Under the pieces are notes generated by a model. The model was given only the letters and a program-made list of their open reading frames with translations. It had not been told where the DNA came from and searched no databases. Positions 12,170 to 23,330 of a stretch of DNA of 64,000 bases are shown piece by piece; within the stretch, counting starts at the first letter, position 1, and each line of letters starts with the position of its first letter. Origin of the DNA: Coemansia sp. RSA 487 (lineage: Eukaryota; Kickxellomycota; Kickxellomycetes; Kickxellales; Kickxellaceae); assembly GCA_027577595.1 (NCBI GenBank), contig JANBRJ010000001.1:186001-250000 (forward strand), in the 5' to 3' direction. Position numbers and translations under genes: made by a program.

Positions 12170-12453
12170 AATTTCAGCCATACCTGGCACAATCAAACCA
12201 ATGCTGGGCGATAAAATAGCTCAGTCACCAGGAAGCAGGTAATTTTGACTATTGAACTCCAGATCTAAACAATCACAGTTAATATATCAGTTCATATTCG
12301 CAAACCCTGTGACCGATATTACTCTAATTGTATTCTTGTATTTACAGAATGTATTCTACACCGCATGGAAAGCAGGTAGAACAATGTGACCTGCGTGACC
12401 CAAGGTTTCTGTATATATTTCCCGTTCGAGTCCTGTTTTGGCGCGTATACTAG
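12170..12453 (+). CDS. Possible small spliced gene, incomplete
   Basis: Two open segments are joined in phase by a plausible intron. The first runs from an acceptor-like site near 12178 (or from ATG 12201) to 12238 with donor GTAATT. The second is 12348-12453 after TTTACAG. The joined reading is IKPMLGDKIAQSPGSR, then MYSTPHGKQVEQCDLRDP, ending LFWRVY and TAG. Its composition looks coding, but I recognise no family. A further upstream exon (ATG at 11455, donor GTACGA at 11471) would fit in phase and give about 62 residues. It could equally be a chance frame or a remnant. Confidence 0.3.
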
Positions 12454-13522
12454 TCTGCAAACCACAAGAATATCGAGAATAGTGCTGAAAAATACAATGT
12501 ATTTATGCTCGCAATTAAATCTATAAGAGCTGAAATAAACTCCAACGTGTTTTTAGGGCAGCTTCACCACATAAACCAAGCCTTCTAATTTCAAACAGGT
12601 TCAGAAGCTGGCTTGGCATTTGATTTACATTCGTCCAGGATACGTGATTTCTAACCCAACACGCAAAGAAATTGCAGACCGATGGATTTACAACTAATGA
12701 ATTTATGCGCGTTGGTACGGACACAGCAATTCAGCCAATGCTTTAACGCGCCAAGATTATGTATTTTGCTTTTTGGAACAGAGTAAAATGTTTAAAAAGC
12801 TTTGCAAAAGCGTTATATTTATGGTCTGTGAGCTGGAAAGACCTTTCCGGCGTTTCTAAATTTAACTGTCAAGCCTGCTTGATTTGCGCACATTTAGGTC
12901 GATTCCTTTCACTAGGCAATATAAAGGGCAAATATGTATTAGAATGAGTGGTTTGATTTACTGCCCTGCCCTGCCTTTTTTTAACAAAATAAATAAAGTG
13001 ACCTTTCTAAATAACATCCACAAAGGCGATTTCTTTGTAGCGAAAAACAGGTTTAATTACTGTAGTCTCTCTTTCAAAGGCATTACAAAGAATTCGTGCA
13101 ACATCGTACACCTTTTTCTACAAATATGCTATATCCTTATAACGAAAAGAACAACCTATAACAAAACAGCCGCTTGGCTATTCGTTGTGGTCATTGTATA
13201 TAAACTCATACTAACTGCTGAAATCATCTTAATGAATCCTCATTGTATTCCGCATCATTTGACACAACCTTCTCCTAACTCCATTGCATTTACTACTCGT
13301 TTATAACATACAACTTTCCTGACATTTCCGATAATTGTTTGCTAGTCTTCTTCCTCGTTTTTTACTGTCATATCAAACACTTGCTATACAAAGTCATTAT
13401 CACGTCTGACTTGACATTTACATATCAAATCCCTTCTTCCTTTACAATTGGCATTTATACCTATATACTGCGCTTACCCTCTTTGCAACCGTCAATAACT
13501 CTGAAATTTACATAATCCTGAT
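12454..13522. other. Intergenic region upstream of the GH16 gene
   Basis: AT-rich. The open frame at 12884-13306 has non-coding-like composition. The last 150 bases before the GH16 start are pyrimidine-rich, as expected of a fungal promoter and leader. Confidence 0.45.
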
Positions 13523-14872
13523 ATGAACAAGCTGTTCGCCTTTTATGTGGCTGCCAGCGCACTGGTAATTGCTGCTATGGCTGCCACCACCTGTACCGAG
13601 TTCTCCCCTTGTGCGCGTGAAGGATACTGCAACAGCAATGCAATGTTCTGTATGTGGGGGCTGTGCGATGAGTCAAAGTCCTACAACTCCACCTCGTGCT
13701 GGCAGCCAGAAAGCTGCGCGAGCCAAAGCGTCACCTTTGACAGCTCGAGCGACGCCATCCCTATCAACAGCTACGATGGAAACCCTAACAGCGCTGCATT
13801 CGTTTCAATTTTTGAACCAAACAATGCTGCTATCGAGAACGGCAATCTGGTGCTCAAGATGACATACGACTCATCGCAAAAGAAAGGGTTTGGTACTACT
13901 GTTGAGAATACCCACACTATTCAGTATGGTAAGGTTACCGCACGTATCAAAACCGCGTCTATTGCCACGGGTGTCGTTTCTGCCTTTATCATTCGTAGCG
14001 ATGTAGTTGGCGACGAAATCGACTTTGAATGGGTTGGAAAGGATCCTAACCAAGTTCAGACAAACTTTTTCTATCACGACGAGCTTGTTTATACAAACAG
14101 CAAAAAGCATGATGTTGGTGGCGACAGTTCCGCTGATTACCACGACTATACCATTGTTTGGGACGCCGACTCTATTGTATGGATGCTCGACAACAAGGCT
14201 ATTCGCACGCTAAACCGCAAGGACACCTATGATTCTGGTTCCAAGGAATACAAGTTCCCTTCTGCTAGGAGCCGCGTTGGACTTTCGATCTGGGATGGTG
14301 GCAACTCTGGAGCCAAGGGAACTGAAGAATGGGCCGGATATCCTACCCCCTGGACTGCTAATACCGTTTATAAGATGTACGTTGACTCTATATCGATTGA
14401 GTGTAGCGGAGGCGATTCGTCTGCATCTTCCGATGGCTCGGACGAAACCAGCAGCTCAAGTACAAGCAGCTCGAGTGTTGACAACACCGATAATAGCAGC
14501 ACGCCTAATGTGGATGGTGAAAGCTCTGCCAATGAAAATGACGACTCTACAACTGGTGGTAGCGACAATACTAGTGTTGGCGGGGATGATAATACCAACA
14601 GCGGAGATGGCAACACTGGTGGTGGAGATAGTAGCACCAGCGGTGGTGACAATAACAACACCAGCGGTGGTGAGAACAATACTGGTGGTGGCAATGATAG
14701 CACACCAGACAGCAGCAACACAGATGGCAACGACAACACTCCTTCATCTACCGATAACAATAATGGATCGCAACCCACTGCTGATACAGACACTGAACCC
14801 ACCAATAGCCCAAGCTCTACCGCTGGTCAAAAGTGCCAGATCATCACAATAACCAAAGTATCTCAGCTGTAA
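13523..14872 (+). CDS. Secreted GH16 cell-wall transglycosylase, CRH-like
   Basis: A 449-residue single-exon protein predicted to act in the cell wall, where CRH enzymes link chitin to beta-glucan. Residues 1-20 form a signal peptide ending AAMA. Residues 24-70 are Cys-rich (CTEFSPCAREGYC and following). The GH16 fold spans about 70-290, with the catalytic motif GDEIDFEWVG carrying the nucleophile and acid/base glutamates, as in Crh1 and Utr2. From about 297 a Ser/Thr/Asn/Gly/Asp-rich repetitive tail runs to the end. The expected GPI-anchor signal (hydrophobic C-terminus) is missing: the protein ends GQKCQIITITKVSQL. It may be secreted free, or a 3' exon may have been missed, since a GTAACC donor-like site overlaps the stop. 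A hydrolytic role is the alternative. Confidence 0.9.
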   Translation: MNKLFAFYVAASALVIAAMAATTCTEFSPCAREGYCNSNAMFCMWGLCDESKSYNSTSCWQPESCASQSVTFDSSSDAIPINSYDGNPNSAAFVSIFEPNNAAIENGNLVLKMTYDSSQKKGFGTTVENTHTIQYGKVTARIKTASIATGVVSAFIIRSDVVGDEIDFEWVGKDPNQVQTNFFYHDELVYTNSKKHDVGGDSSADYHDYTIVWDADSIVWMLDNKAIRTLNRKDTYDSGSKEYKFPSARSRVGLSIWDGGNSGAKGTEEWAGYPTPWTANTVYKMYVDSISIECSGGDSSASSDGSDETSSSSTSSSSVDNTDNSSTPNVDGESSANENDDSTTGGSDNTSVGGDDNTNSGDGNTGGGDSSTSGGDNNNTSGGENNTGGGNDSTPDSSNTDGNDNTPSSTDNNNGSQPTADTDTEPTNSPSSTAGQKCQIITITKVSQL

Positions 14873-15197
14873 CCGAGGGAGGATATTTCTTTCTTAAAAA
14901 TGAATAAATATTGAAATAAAATTCAACGAAATTTTCGCTCTTGGTATTTGAGCCTTGTTTAAAAATTAGACTAAAGAAAAGAAATACAAAACTTAGCAGA
15001 TGTGAGAAAATAAAACAAAAATAAAGTAAAGTGAGCAATAAAAATGATGTCTCCGTAAAGACCTCGTCATTTAAAACACTATATGAATGTTTACATTGGA
15101 GACGACCCAATAGAAAAAGCGGCAATACTCTGCTGCTTCTATATACAATATAATAAAAATGGCAGCCTAGGTTATATAACTCAAGGCACAACGGAAA
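14873..15197. other. Convergent 3' intergenic region
   Basis: AT-rich spacer between the convergent GH16 gene and small protein B. It contains AATAAA-like signals on both strands (for example near 14900 and 15010). Nothing else is seen. Confidence 0.5.
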
Positions 15198-15683
15198 TTA
15201 GATGTTTACTAGACGCGGCTTTCCACATGTAAATCCTCCTACATTACTAATACTCAGGCGCTTGATGCCATTGTGGATTACAACGCCATCCTCGCCGTCT
15301 GCTTCTTCAACTGTCTCGGCTTTGATTTGTGCTGAAGTTTCATTAAAAAAGGCGCTATGAGTCGAGCGCGGCGAGCATGGAAGTGATGTAGACATAGATC
15401 TAGACAGTTTTGGGTTGGAAGAAAGAGGAACAAAATGAGGCGAGCCAGGAGGTGACATACTGAACGCTGAGCAGCGCTTTGCAGAGGTCAGCTTATCAAT
15501 AGGAGAATAACAAAAGTCCGGAGCCAGCAGGGTTTGCTGGCTATCTCTATTGTCTTTTCCAAAGGGCATGTCATCGGGTATTTGCATTACACGGTTGGCC
15601 GATTGGCGCCTGCTCTGAGCTGAATACCCTTGACGAGCCAAGAGCATATATGTTTCTTCGCAGGGAATATAAAAAGAGTTCAT
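15198..15683 (-). CDS. Small PRL-tail family protein B (161 aa)
   Basis: Minus-strand single-exon gene. From ATG 15683 the protein carries the family head YMLLARQGYSAQSRR and ends CGKPRLVNI at the stop. Just before the tail, VVIHNGIKRL resembles VIHNGMQM of paralogue C at 40.5 kb. The middle is Ser/Pro-rich with several SP sites and probably disordered. An in-frame upstream ATG at 15752 would add 23 residues containing a hydrophobic span (FLFLSFLFIAITLLIM). I chose 15683 because the head then lies 10-15 residues from the N-terminus as in the paralogues, and the extra segment reads like a translated pyrimidine-rich leader. A membrane-anchored form cannot be excluded. Function unknown. Confidence 0.65.
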   Translation of the reverse strand: MNSFYIPCEETYMLLARQGYSAQSRRQSANRVMQIPDDMPFGKDNRDSQQTLLAPDFCYSPIDKLTSAKRCSAFSMSPPGSPHFVPLSSNPKLSRSMSTSLPCSPRSTHSAFFNETSAQIKAETVEEADGEDGVVIHNGIKRLSISNVGGFTCGKPRLVNI

Positions 15684-15796
15684 GATGAGTAAAGTAATAG
15701 CTATAAATAAGAAAGATAGGAATAGAAATTGAAGAAAAGATTGCTGGTTCATTTGAGAATGCCCTATCGCATAAATAATGTCAGCGGTCGCCGCTA

Positions 15797-15804
15797 CTTA
15801 TATG
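15797..15804 (-). promoter_or_regulatory. TATA box for small protein B
   Basis: Minus-strand CATATAAG lies about 115 bases upstream of ATG 15683 (45 bases upstream of the alternative ATG 15752). Weak but well placed. Confidence 0.35.
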
Positions 15805-15948
15805 AAGTATGACTTGCTTAAATGTGGGAACTCTTCAGTCCGCAGTTGATACGAGTAACACTTGTTTCCACTCGCCAAGAGATTTGCACTATTGCGGGAA
15901 ACGCGTTTTTCATTATTTTGTGCTCCCCCACTACACATTTTCTTATCC

Positions 15949-15999
15949 TTTTTTTTACATCATATGAGAAACTATTTTCGGACGATGATGTAAAAAAAA
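15949..15999. repeat. Perfect 15-bp inverted repeat with T/A tracts
   Basis: TTTTTTTTACATCAT (15949-15963) and its exact reverse complement (15985-15999) are separated by 21 bases. It lies 150 bases upstream of the TATA box of gene B. It could be a hairpin, a small foldback remnant or a regulatory site; no flanking duplication was identified. Confidence 0.6.
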
Positions 16000-17098
16000 G
16001 CTGTCTTAATGAACGACACTCAAAACTTTCTTCATCTTGAAAAAGACACCACCATGTACAGGAGATATGAAGGAACGGAAAGCGCAGACGAGTGTGCGGC
16101 AGATGTAACGCATAATGCAATACAATGCATATTGCGGAGAAACATAAGAGACACGCGCACCATTCCATTGGTTGTTTCGTTTCTTTATTTTCGTTTATTT
16201 ACAAGGCTCGTCTGTCCCTTGCTGTTTTGGTCAGAACAAAATGATTAGCAAGGATACAGGGCAAACCAACATACATGACCAGTTTTTAATAAAGTAGAAA
16301 ACAAGACCGCCAAAGGCAGGGAATGACCGAAATATTGGAATGCATGAACTTGCATTTTCGCCATCAAACCAAACATCATGTGCAATGTTTAGAAGCACCA
16401 CACCCATCCTTTTCATGTCTTCTGCGTTTGTTTGCTGCATGAGAAATATTTCCCCTCCACTCCTTTCGAAGCCATGCGATAATCACGCGGGAGAAACAGA
16501 ATAACGTTGGACATCCATTGTTAAACAGAGTTTTTCTTTTTCATTTTGCTGAAACAGGGCGAAAAATCAGCCTCTTAGCAGAATGGCTCTTTGAATAAGA
16601 AGATATATTGAACGCAAGGATGACACGAGAAACAACTAACTACACACATCTCCCGTTTCGAGAATACTGAAAGAAGGTGTGCTTGGGATTGATTTCAGCC
16701 ACGTCAGATATGTCATATTGTCTTATGTAATTGAGATAAATAAGTTCATTCCGTCCGACCCAACAACAAGCTCTGCGGCATCACAGAATCGGTTGCGCAA
16801 ATTACATCATTATTCATGTTCAGAAGCACACTTACGCATGTGAATTACGCTAATGCCAAAATATTACGGCGGACTCACTCTTGTGTAAACGAGAGCATGT
16901 TCTGTCGCATGAACGTAAAGTTTGGCCCCGAGAACACAATCTCGTCTTTTTGGCTATCTCGACTGAGAGAAAGACGGGCTTGCGATGAACAAAAGATCTT
17001 CACCACTTCTTTTTATGACGTAACCACATGAAACACCAGAAAAGAAAGATATTCGAAAAGGAAAAAAGCAATTAGGCTGCAGCAGCTGCAATGCTACT
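16000..17098. other. Intergenic region
   Basis: AT-rich gap upstream of gene B and downstream of the NELF-C/D gene. Only short, unconvincing frames; no repeat or RNA gene seen. Confidence 0.45.
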
Positions 17099-19121
17099 CT
17101 AAGATGCGCTTGGCGCAGGCAAGAGACTAAATTGCTTTTTGGCCAAAGCATGGTCGATGTTCTGCAGAAATTCGCGAATTGGCGTCAGTTCCTTCTCTCG
17201 CGCGATCTTTACACTGTCCATCACTCGTTCGGTCAGCTGAAGCATCGGCATATAGAATTCTTCAGTGTACGGGGGCTCAAACTGCACCAATGTTCTGTAG
17301 ATAAAGTACACTGTCACAGTCTCGTCCACGGCATCGACTTGCTGAGAAAAGTACTGTAACACTGGTGAGGCATAGTCCATCTGGACTAGCGCAGCAATGC
17401 GGTTGATGACTACCTTTTGCAAGCGGATCTGCTTGTCCGGCAGGAATCCCTGGACCTTTGACTCAAAGCTATCCTTATAGACAGAAAAGACCAATGGCTT
17501 CAATAGCGGGTGGCGATATGCGATCTCCTCCAGCAGCAGCAACGGGGTGGGCACTTCAGAGCTGTGAAAGTACGTCTCGTAGTATGAAAATCCGTCGTAG
17601 CTCAGCATATCGCGAATCCACAAAACCACAATCCGAGCAAGTACCGGAACGTCAATCCAATTAATGACCTTGCCGATGATCTTGTTGAAGTTTGCTTGGT
17701 TCGGGTGAATTGGGATTTCCTCTCGAAGCTCTTTCATCTGCGAAACGAGCTGTCCAAGGGCTTCGCGCTTTGTGGAATCGCTTTGCTCGTTATCCTCAAA
17801 CAAGGTAGCATAGGCGATTAGCCATAGGTACTTGCCCATCAGGTCGTTGCGTGTGTTTATTGGTGTGCTGCTCCAGATATGGCTAAACGCTTGATCCATC
17901 ATTGGCAAAAGAACGCGCTCATCTCTTAGAAGCTCGACTGGTGGCACTTGCTGGCCTTTAGCAAACGTATTGTAATACTGCTTGTACAGAACCATGACAT
18001 CTCCAGGCGTTGCATGTGTGCTCTGGATAATACCTGCCACCGCGTTGGCCACAGCGTCGTCGCCGCCAACTGCACGTCCACTCAAAAGCAGCTTAATGTG
18101 GATGGCAAGCTGTGGAAGATCATAGTTATCCAGCATGTACGACTCTAGCTCCTGCTCAATCCGCTGTATAGTGGCTGTGGCCTTGTTTCCTAGCTTTCTA
18201 CGCACGTTCTGAAGCACATATTGTGCAACTATATATGTTTTCTCGCCGCGACAAACGGAATTGGTGAGCTCGGACAAATGCGCTTGGATATTCTCATCAT
18301 CTGCAGGCGTGATCTTTTCAAAGCATTCGACGAGAAGCGGATAAAACACATGCGCATGTAACGATGTCGAGTTCAGCGAGGTCATCTCTGCCTGGTACCC
18401 GTTGTCGGCAATTCTCTGAAGTGCTGCACCAAGCATTACGCTTTTCGGGTGCATTTCGTTGAGCCTGTATATTGTTCTGCGCCACACGCTATGCGGAATC
18501 ATTTCGTCGATATACTTGGGGAGCTGCTGTGTCTCGTTATACTCTGCATCCGCCTTCTTTGCATCAAAACTTTCAACGATCTTGCGACTAATGGTATCTA
18601 GAATAGCCGATTTTTCGCTGTTGTCAAAAGCACTCGCCATATCGTGATGCACCATGTTAGACATGGCTGCAAGACCTTCATAGCTGAACACTAGTAAATT
18701 CATTATGTTGAACGGCGCGCCTCCTGCTCCAAGGTATTGATTGACAAACTCTGTTGTGGTCGGCTCCATGATAGCATCTACAGAATAGCACGAAACAAGA
18801 AAATGAGCAACAACGAAAAGAAAATGAGCACTGGGTTTTAAAAATAATGCACTGTTAAAAAAAAGCAATATCCTGTGTTCATTAGTCCTAAACGCTACCT
18901 GTCATGTCTCATTCTTGTAGAAAAATAATTTTCTCTACACGGCACGGACAAAAACAGCGTGTTTTTCCTCTCTAGCTTTTCACTGACACAAATACATTGG
19001 TTTTTTGATAAATACCCAGCTTGCTGAATTCATTTTTAGACTCTTCCTGAGCCAGGCGCTTGCGCTCCGCTTCAGAAAGCGGAGTTGTGCCATTGCTGCC
19101 AGTACTATTCGTTTCTGACAT
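17099..19121 (-). CDS. NELFCD: NELF-C/D (TH1) negative elongation factor subunit
   Basis: Two exons, 19016-19121 and 17099-18777, with a 238-bp intron (GTATTT donor, CTGTAG acceptor), join in phase to 594 residues, about the length of human NELF-D. Similarity to TH1/NELF-C/D is strong from the start: SKLDAIMEP then YLGAGGAP (human IMEP and YFQAGGSP), FDAKKAD, DEMIPHSVWR, HPKSVMLGAALQRIADNGYQ, GEKTYIVAQ, PPVELLRD, and PPYTEEF near the C-terminus. In animals this subunit bridges NELF-A to NELF-B/E and helps hold RNA polymerase II at promoter-proximal pauses. The family is absent from baker's and fission yeast, so a fungal copy is notable. Whether the other NELF subunits exist here cannot be judged from this window. 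Confidence 0.93.
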
Positions 19122-20035
19122 TGGCTATAGTCCCCCAGCACAATATTATACACAAAAACACACTGAGAACAGGCGTTATTTGTATATACAGTTGGTGGAG
19201 ACGTTTGTATGTTTAATGTAAAAGGAAAGAAGAGGAATCAAAGCAGGAAAATAATAATAATGTGCCTCTGCTTTAAAAGGGTGGTAAGCTTTCTGTTTGT
19301 GTTTATTATTCAAGTAAACTAGCAAACAAGAGAATTCACCGTTTTATTCTCTTGTTATCGTTTTTAGGCGCTTTGGCTTGCAGACTCGCGACTATAATGC
19401 ATAAAGTCGCAGACGTGGGAGACAATGGATAATTCCTATGCTGAGATTTGTACTTCTTTCGAGATCTTTGCCGCAATTGGAATACAAACTGCACCCACCC
19501 ACGTATGTCTAGAAGAGTAACAGTAACAAATAGATAATAAATGGGAAAACACACGTGGAAAATGAAGTGTCGACGAATAAAAGATAAAGCACAATAATAC
19601 AGGTTAAAGGCAAGTTTTGAAAAGGTAAAAGAAAAGAAAAGCAATGGTGGGGTATTTTCATCTGGGATGTTTCGCTTCATTTTTGGCTCTGGTAAAAAAA
19701 GGAAAAAATATTTTGGTGCATTTTCATTACAAAAACGTTGGTCTCGACTCGGGGTGGCATCAGCTCGGCTCAAAAATACACAAGTTCCACCACTCACAAT
19801 GCCACAGGTCACATGCTTATATGCGCACAATCATAAAAGGCGTGACGAAACAACCTTCATCCTTCCTTTTTCACAACACAAATATTGCTTTTTCTTTTCT
19901 CTTCTCTTTACTGTCAACCCTTCACGTATTTTGTATTTGCCTTTTTATTTTACTCGCTTAAAACAACACCACCCCATTGATAATTTAGCTACTTTTCACA
20001 GACACGTGAAAGCGAATATTCTCATAAAAGCACCC
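19122..20035. other. Divergent promoter region
   Basis: Spacer between the minus-strand NELF-C/D gene and the plus-strand 285-aa gene. An open frame extends upstream of ATG 20036, but the pyrimidine-rich sequence from 19850 looks like a leader, not coding sequence. Nothing else recognised. Confidence 0.45.
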
Positions 20036-20893
20036 ATGTCATCTGTTGAACCAAGCCCATACAGCGTGTTTAAGTCGCTTGAATGGATTGAAGGCGTCGT
20101 TTGGGACGTCACCGGCCTTCCTGATGCATTTGCCGGCCTCTTGTCCGACTGCAGCGCCATTGCCCACGATCGCAGCTGTGCTTCCGAGCACACCGCTGCA
20201 GCATTAACCACCCTTGACATTGTGGAACCGGCAAAGTCCATGTATGATGCCAGTGGCCCGGATGCGCTCAAGGAAGCGATTGAGACCGCAGCTAATGATG
20301 CCAACTATGCAAATCTGGTTGGTAACATTTGCGACTCGTACTACTTTTTGCGTTCTCTGAATGTATTTAGCCTGGACAGCAAGAGCTTTGAGGGCATTGT
20401 TGCGCTGTTGCACCTCAATGAGCAGGATGACGATGCATCATCATCCATCACATACACTCATGCCGAAATTGTCGCCATGCTGAACACCTACTTGCACAAG
20501 CTGGAGTCCGACTACCCAGGAATCAAGCAGTATGCCAACTGCATTATGCTCGAGGCAAACGTAGAGCAGGAATTTGGTGCTTGTCACGAGTTGCTGTATG
20601 CATTCCGCAGCGAGCTTCCGACTGACGGCGAGCTCTATATGAATACGCTACGCTGCATTTCTGACTGCGTTCAGGAAAATGCCGGCATGAAGCAGCTGAC
20701 AGAGCGTGTGCATGCTCTTTACGGCGGGTCGCATGGCGAATTCTGGCCTGCTGCGCTGAACTTTGTTTGGGAGCTTTATAATGACAACGATGGCGAATAC
20801 GGCGACCCAGCAGAGTATATGGATATTGAACCCGCTGCTAATGCCCCAGGTAATGCTAGCATAAACACGCAGACTGTTAGTGTTGCTCACTGA
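20036..20893 (+). CDS. Unknown 285-aa helical protein
   Basis: Single-exon gene; the start ATG follows a pyrimidine-rich leader. The protein (MSSVEPSPYSVFKSLEWIEG and onward) is predominantly alpha-helical by composition, rich in Ala, Leu, Asp and Glu, and without a signal peptide or membrane span. It has scattered cysteines (for example around CDSYYFLRS) and ends in a short acidic, Ala/Asn-rich disordered tail. Codon use resembles its neighbours, and the long even coding-like frame supports a real gene. I do not recognise a family. The regular helical segments could form a helical-repeat fold. Confidence 0.75.
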   Translation: MSSVEPSPYSVFKSLEWIEGVVWDVTGLPDAFAGLLSDCSAIAHDRSCASEHTAAALTTLDIVEPAKSMYDASGPDALKEAIETAANDANYANLVGNICDSYYFLRSLNVFSLDSKSFEGIVALLHLNEQDDDASSSITYTHAEIVAMLNTYLHKLESDYPGIKQYANCIMLEANVEQEFGACHELLYAFRSELPTDGELYMNTLRCISDCVQENAGMKQLTERVHALYGGSHGEFWPAALNFVWELYNDNDGEYGDPAEYMDIEPAANAPGNASINTQTVSVAH

Positions 20894-21513
20894 GTCATTT
20901 CCAACCACATTTTCATCTAGATCAGCCTCTGCGGCTTGATACTAGTAGTTGCTCAAAGCGGATTTTGCGGATGATGAGCTGATGCCAGAGGTTACTACCA
21001 CCCACCGCATACATAATGCAAACTACAACAAAAAAAACATCATGTAAAAAACTCTACAAACAAATTATTTCTTTTTAACCACAAATTTTGTACTAGCCTA
21101 TTTCTATTTTCATATTTCCTTTGCTTACTTTCGTTTTTATTTGGCTTGGCTCAATCCATGATATTCGTCTGCTTGTCATAATCAATAAATTAGTTTATAA
21201 TCAAGCCTTCACTTTGTTTACGAAAAAAAGACTACCAAACCATTTAATGGGCAGAGCTTGTTCCTGCCAGCTTGGCTCGCGTTATTTCTTTTCTTTTGCA
21301 AGCCAGAATTTACTTTTCTCCATCTGGACCCTTTTACTTTTGTTTCGTTTCTGTTGTTCATTTCCACTCACGCTCAAGAAATCACGACTTTATTCCTGTC
21401 GTTTTAAGAAATTATTGTGTGCGAACTTTTTTTGAAGCAAATCAACATATACATAGCGGATAGCCTTTTGCTTTCTTATCGTTTGAAAAGAAGAAAAGTA
21501 GGCACAACTTAAA
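20894..21513. other. Intergenic region upstream of RAE1
   Basis: AT-rich sequence with long pyrimidine stretches just upstream of the RAE1 start. No gene or repeat seen. Confidence 0.5.
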
Positions 21514-22780
21514 ATGGACTCGAGTCAGACGGATCCACAAATCAGAGACGTTGAAATTAACCAACCGCCCACAGATTCAGTCAGTGAGCTGGCGTTTAAT
21601 CCAAAAGCCAATTTCCTGGCAGCCTCTTCTTGGGACAATGAGGTATGTTTACGCGTTATCAGAACGAAAGACACATTTAGACGCGTATTATTTTTTGACA
21701 GCTTTGCAAAACAGCAACAGCATGCTTATATTTTTACGAAAACGACTTTTATGGTTGATGTTTGGTCTATTGTTTTAGGTGCGGATCTGGGAGGTCATGG
21801 AAACTGGCGCGTCCGCTGGAAAGGCGTCTTATTCTCACGAAGCGCCTGCACTGTGCTGTGCATGGAGTAGGGTAAGTATACCGAGCCAAACTGTCAGGGT
21901 TCTATTCGGTTTACATAATATGTATTCTTCATGCTAGCTAATTTGTTGCTAGCCTTTTTATTACCAAACGCGGATATAGGACGGCTCAAAGATCGCCTCT
22001 GGCGGTGCAGACAAAGCAGGACGCATGCTCGACATAGGCACAGGGCAGACCGTACAGATTGCACAGCATGATGGACCGATCCGCTGCATCAAATTTGTGG
22101 AGGCTGAAAATAGCTCTCCGATTGTTGCTACTGCCAGTTGGGACAAAACACTCAAGTATTGGGACTTGCGGCAGCAGTCGCCTATTGGAACGGTTAATCT
22201 TCCCGAGCGCGCATATGCAATGGACTGTAACCACCCAATGCTTGTTGTTGCAACCGCTGAGCGGAAAGTACTGATTTTCAACCTGTCGAACCCGACAACG
22301 CCATTCGAAACAGCCGATTCGCCGCTCAAATGGCAAACAAGGACCGTGTCATGTTTTACGACAGGTGACGGCTATGCTATCGGTTCCATCGAAGGTCGAG
22401 TGGGTATCCAGTACGTTGACCCAAAGCTCAAAGATAAGAGCTTTTCGTTCAAATGCCACAGGGATTCCACCAAGACTATAGAAACACAGGTGTACTCAAT
22501 CAACTCGATTACCCATCACCCCATATACGGTACATTTGTTACTGGCGCCAACGACGGCTCGTTTGTTTCGTGGGACAAAGACTCTAGACACAAGCTCAAG
22601 ACGTACTCCAAGCTTGGTAGTCCTATCTTGAGTACAGCATTCAGCGGCGATGGCAAGCTATTTGCATATGCTCTTGGCTATGACTGGGCGCAGGGATACA
22701 AAGGAAACGTTGGCACGATTAAAAACACCATCAAGCTACATGCTGTTTTGGACGAAGACGTAAAGCCAAAGCAAAAGTAG
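21514..22780 (+). CDS. RAE1: RAE1/Gle2 mRNA export WD40 protein
   Basis: Three exons, 21514-21642, 21779-21871 and 21980-22780, are joined by introns of 136 and 108 bp with GTATGT and GTAAGT donors, in phase. The product is a 340-residue WD40 beta-propeller. Diagnostic segments are LAASSWDNEVRIWEV (first blade), DGSKIASGGADK, VATASWDKTLKYWDLR, FCTTGDGYAIGSIEGRV-like residues, and the C-terminal FAYALGYDW with a run of lysines. In other eukaryotes RAE1/Gle2 binds the GLEBS motif of nucleoporin Nup98/Nup116 at the nuclear pore and supports mRNA export. Length is slightly below the usual 350-370 because the N-terminal extension is short. Both early introns interrupt the first propeller blades. 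Confidence 0.97.
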
Positions 22781-23020
22781 GATGTGCCTTTGCTGGTATT
22801 CCCCCTGGCACGACATATTGCTTCTTTTTGTCGCAGTATCATCCCTGGCATTGTTCCGTTTCTTGAAGCTTAGAGCTTGCATTCCTCTCGTTGCATGCCT
22901 TTCGTCTGGCTCACAAGAAAACCGCACGCTATAGTACATCCTTTTTTAAACACCCCCTTTTATTAGCTTTTCATTTATTTTTGGTGTTGAGAATATCTTG
23001 TACAATGTTTTGCAAAAATA

Positions 23021-23130
23021 GTTGCGTCAGATAAGAAGGATGTATACGCGCCGAATGGTGGAAAGGGTTGTGGTGGCAACAGCGCATTTTGCGTTCCAAG
23101 AAAAAGCCGTTTACGTCAGTTGGTATTATA
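23021..23130 (+). repeat. Left terminal inverted repeat
   Basis: About 110 bases matching the reverse complement of 26883-26992 at roughly four of five positions by eye, with identical blocks such as GTTGCGTC, AAGGATGTATAC and CGCATTTTGCGTTCCA. Confidence 0.85.
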
Positions 23131-23330
23131 TTTGCGCTTGGAAGCAAGAGGCATAAACGGGGCTTTGTGAAGAAAGCAGTTCGCTGTACGCCTATTATTT
23201 CACACTAAAATAGATTGGCTTCTCGGTCTCTGTCTGTGCACTCGATGTGGTTAGTTAACATTGATCTTAACAAAGCCTAACAATCTGAAGAAATACCACT
23301 ACTACTTTGAACAAGAACAACAACTAAGCC

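Noticed and set aside
12421-12440. B-box-like GTTCGAGTCC suggesting a tRNA or SINE
   Set aside because: The T-stem does not pair and no acceptor stem or A box is found. The bases are better explained as part of a possible small exon.
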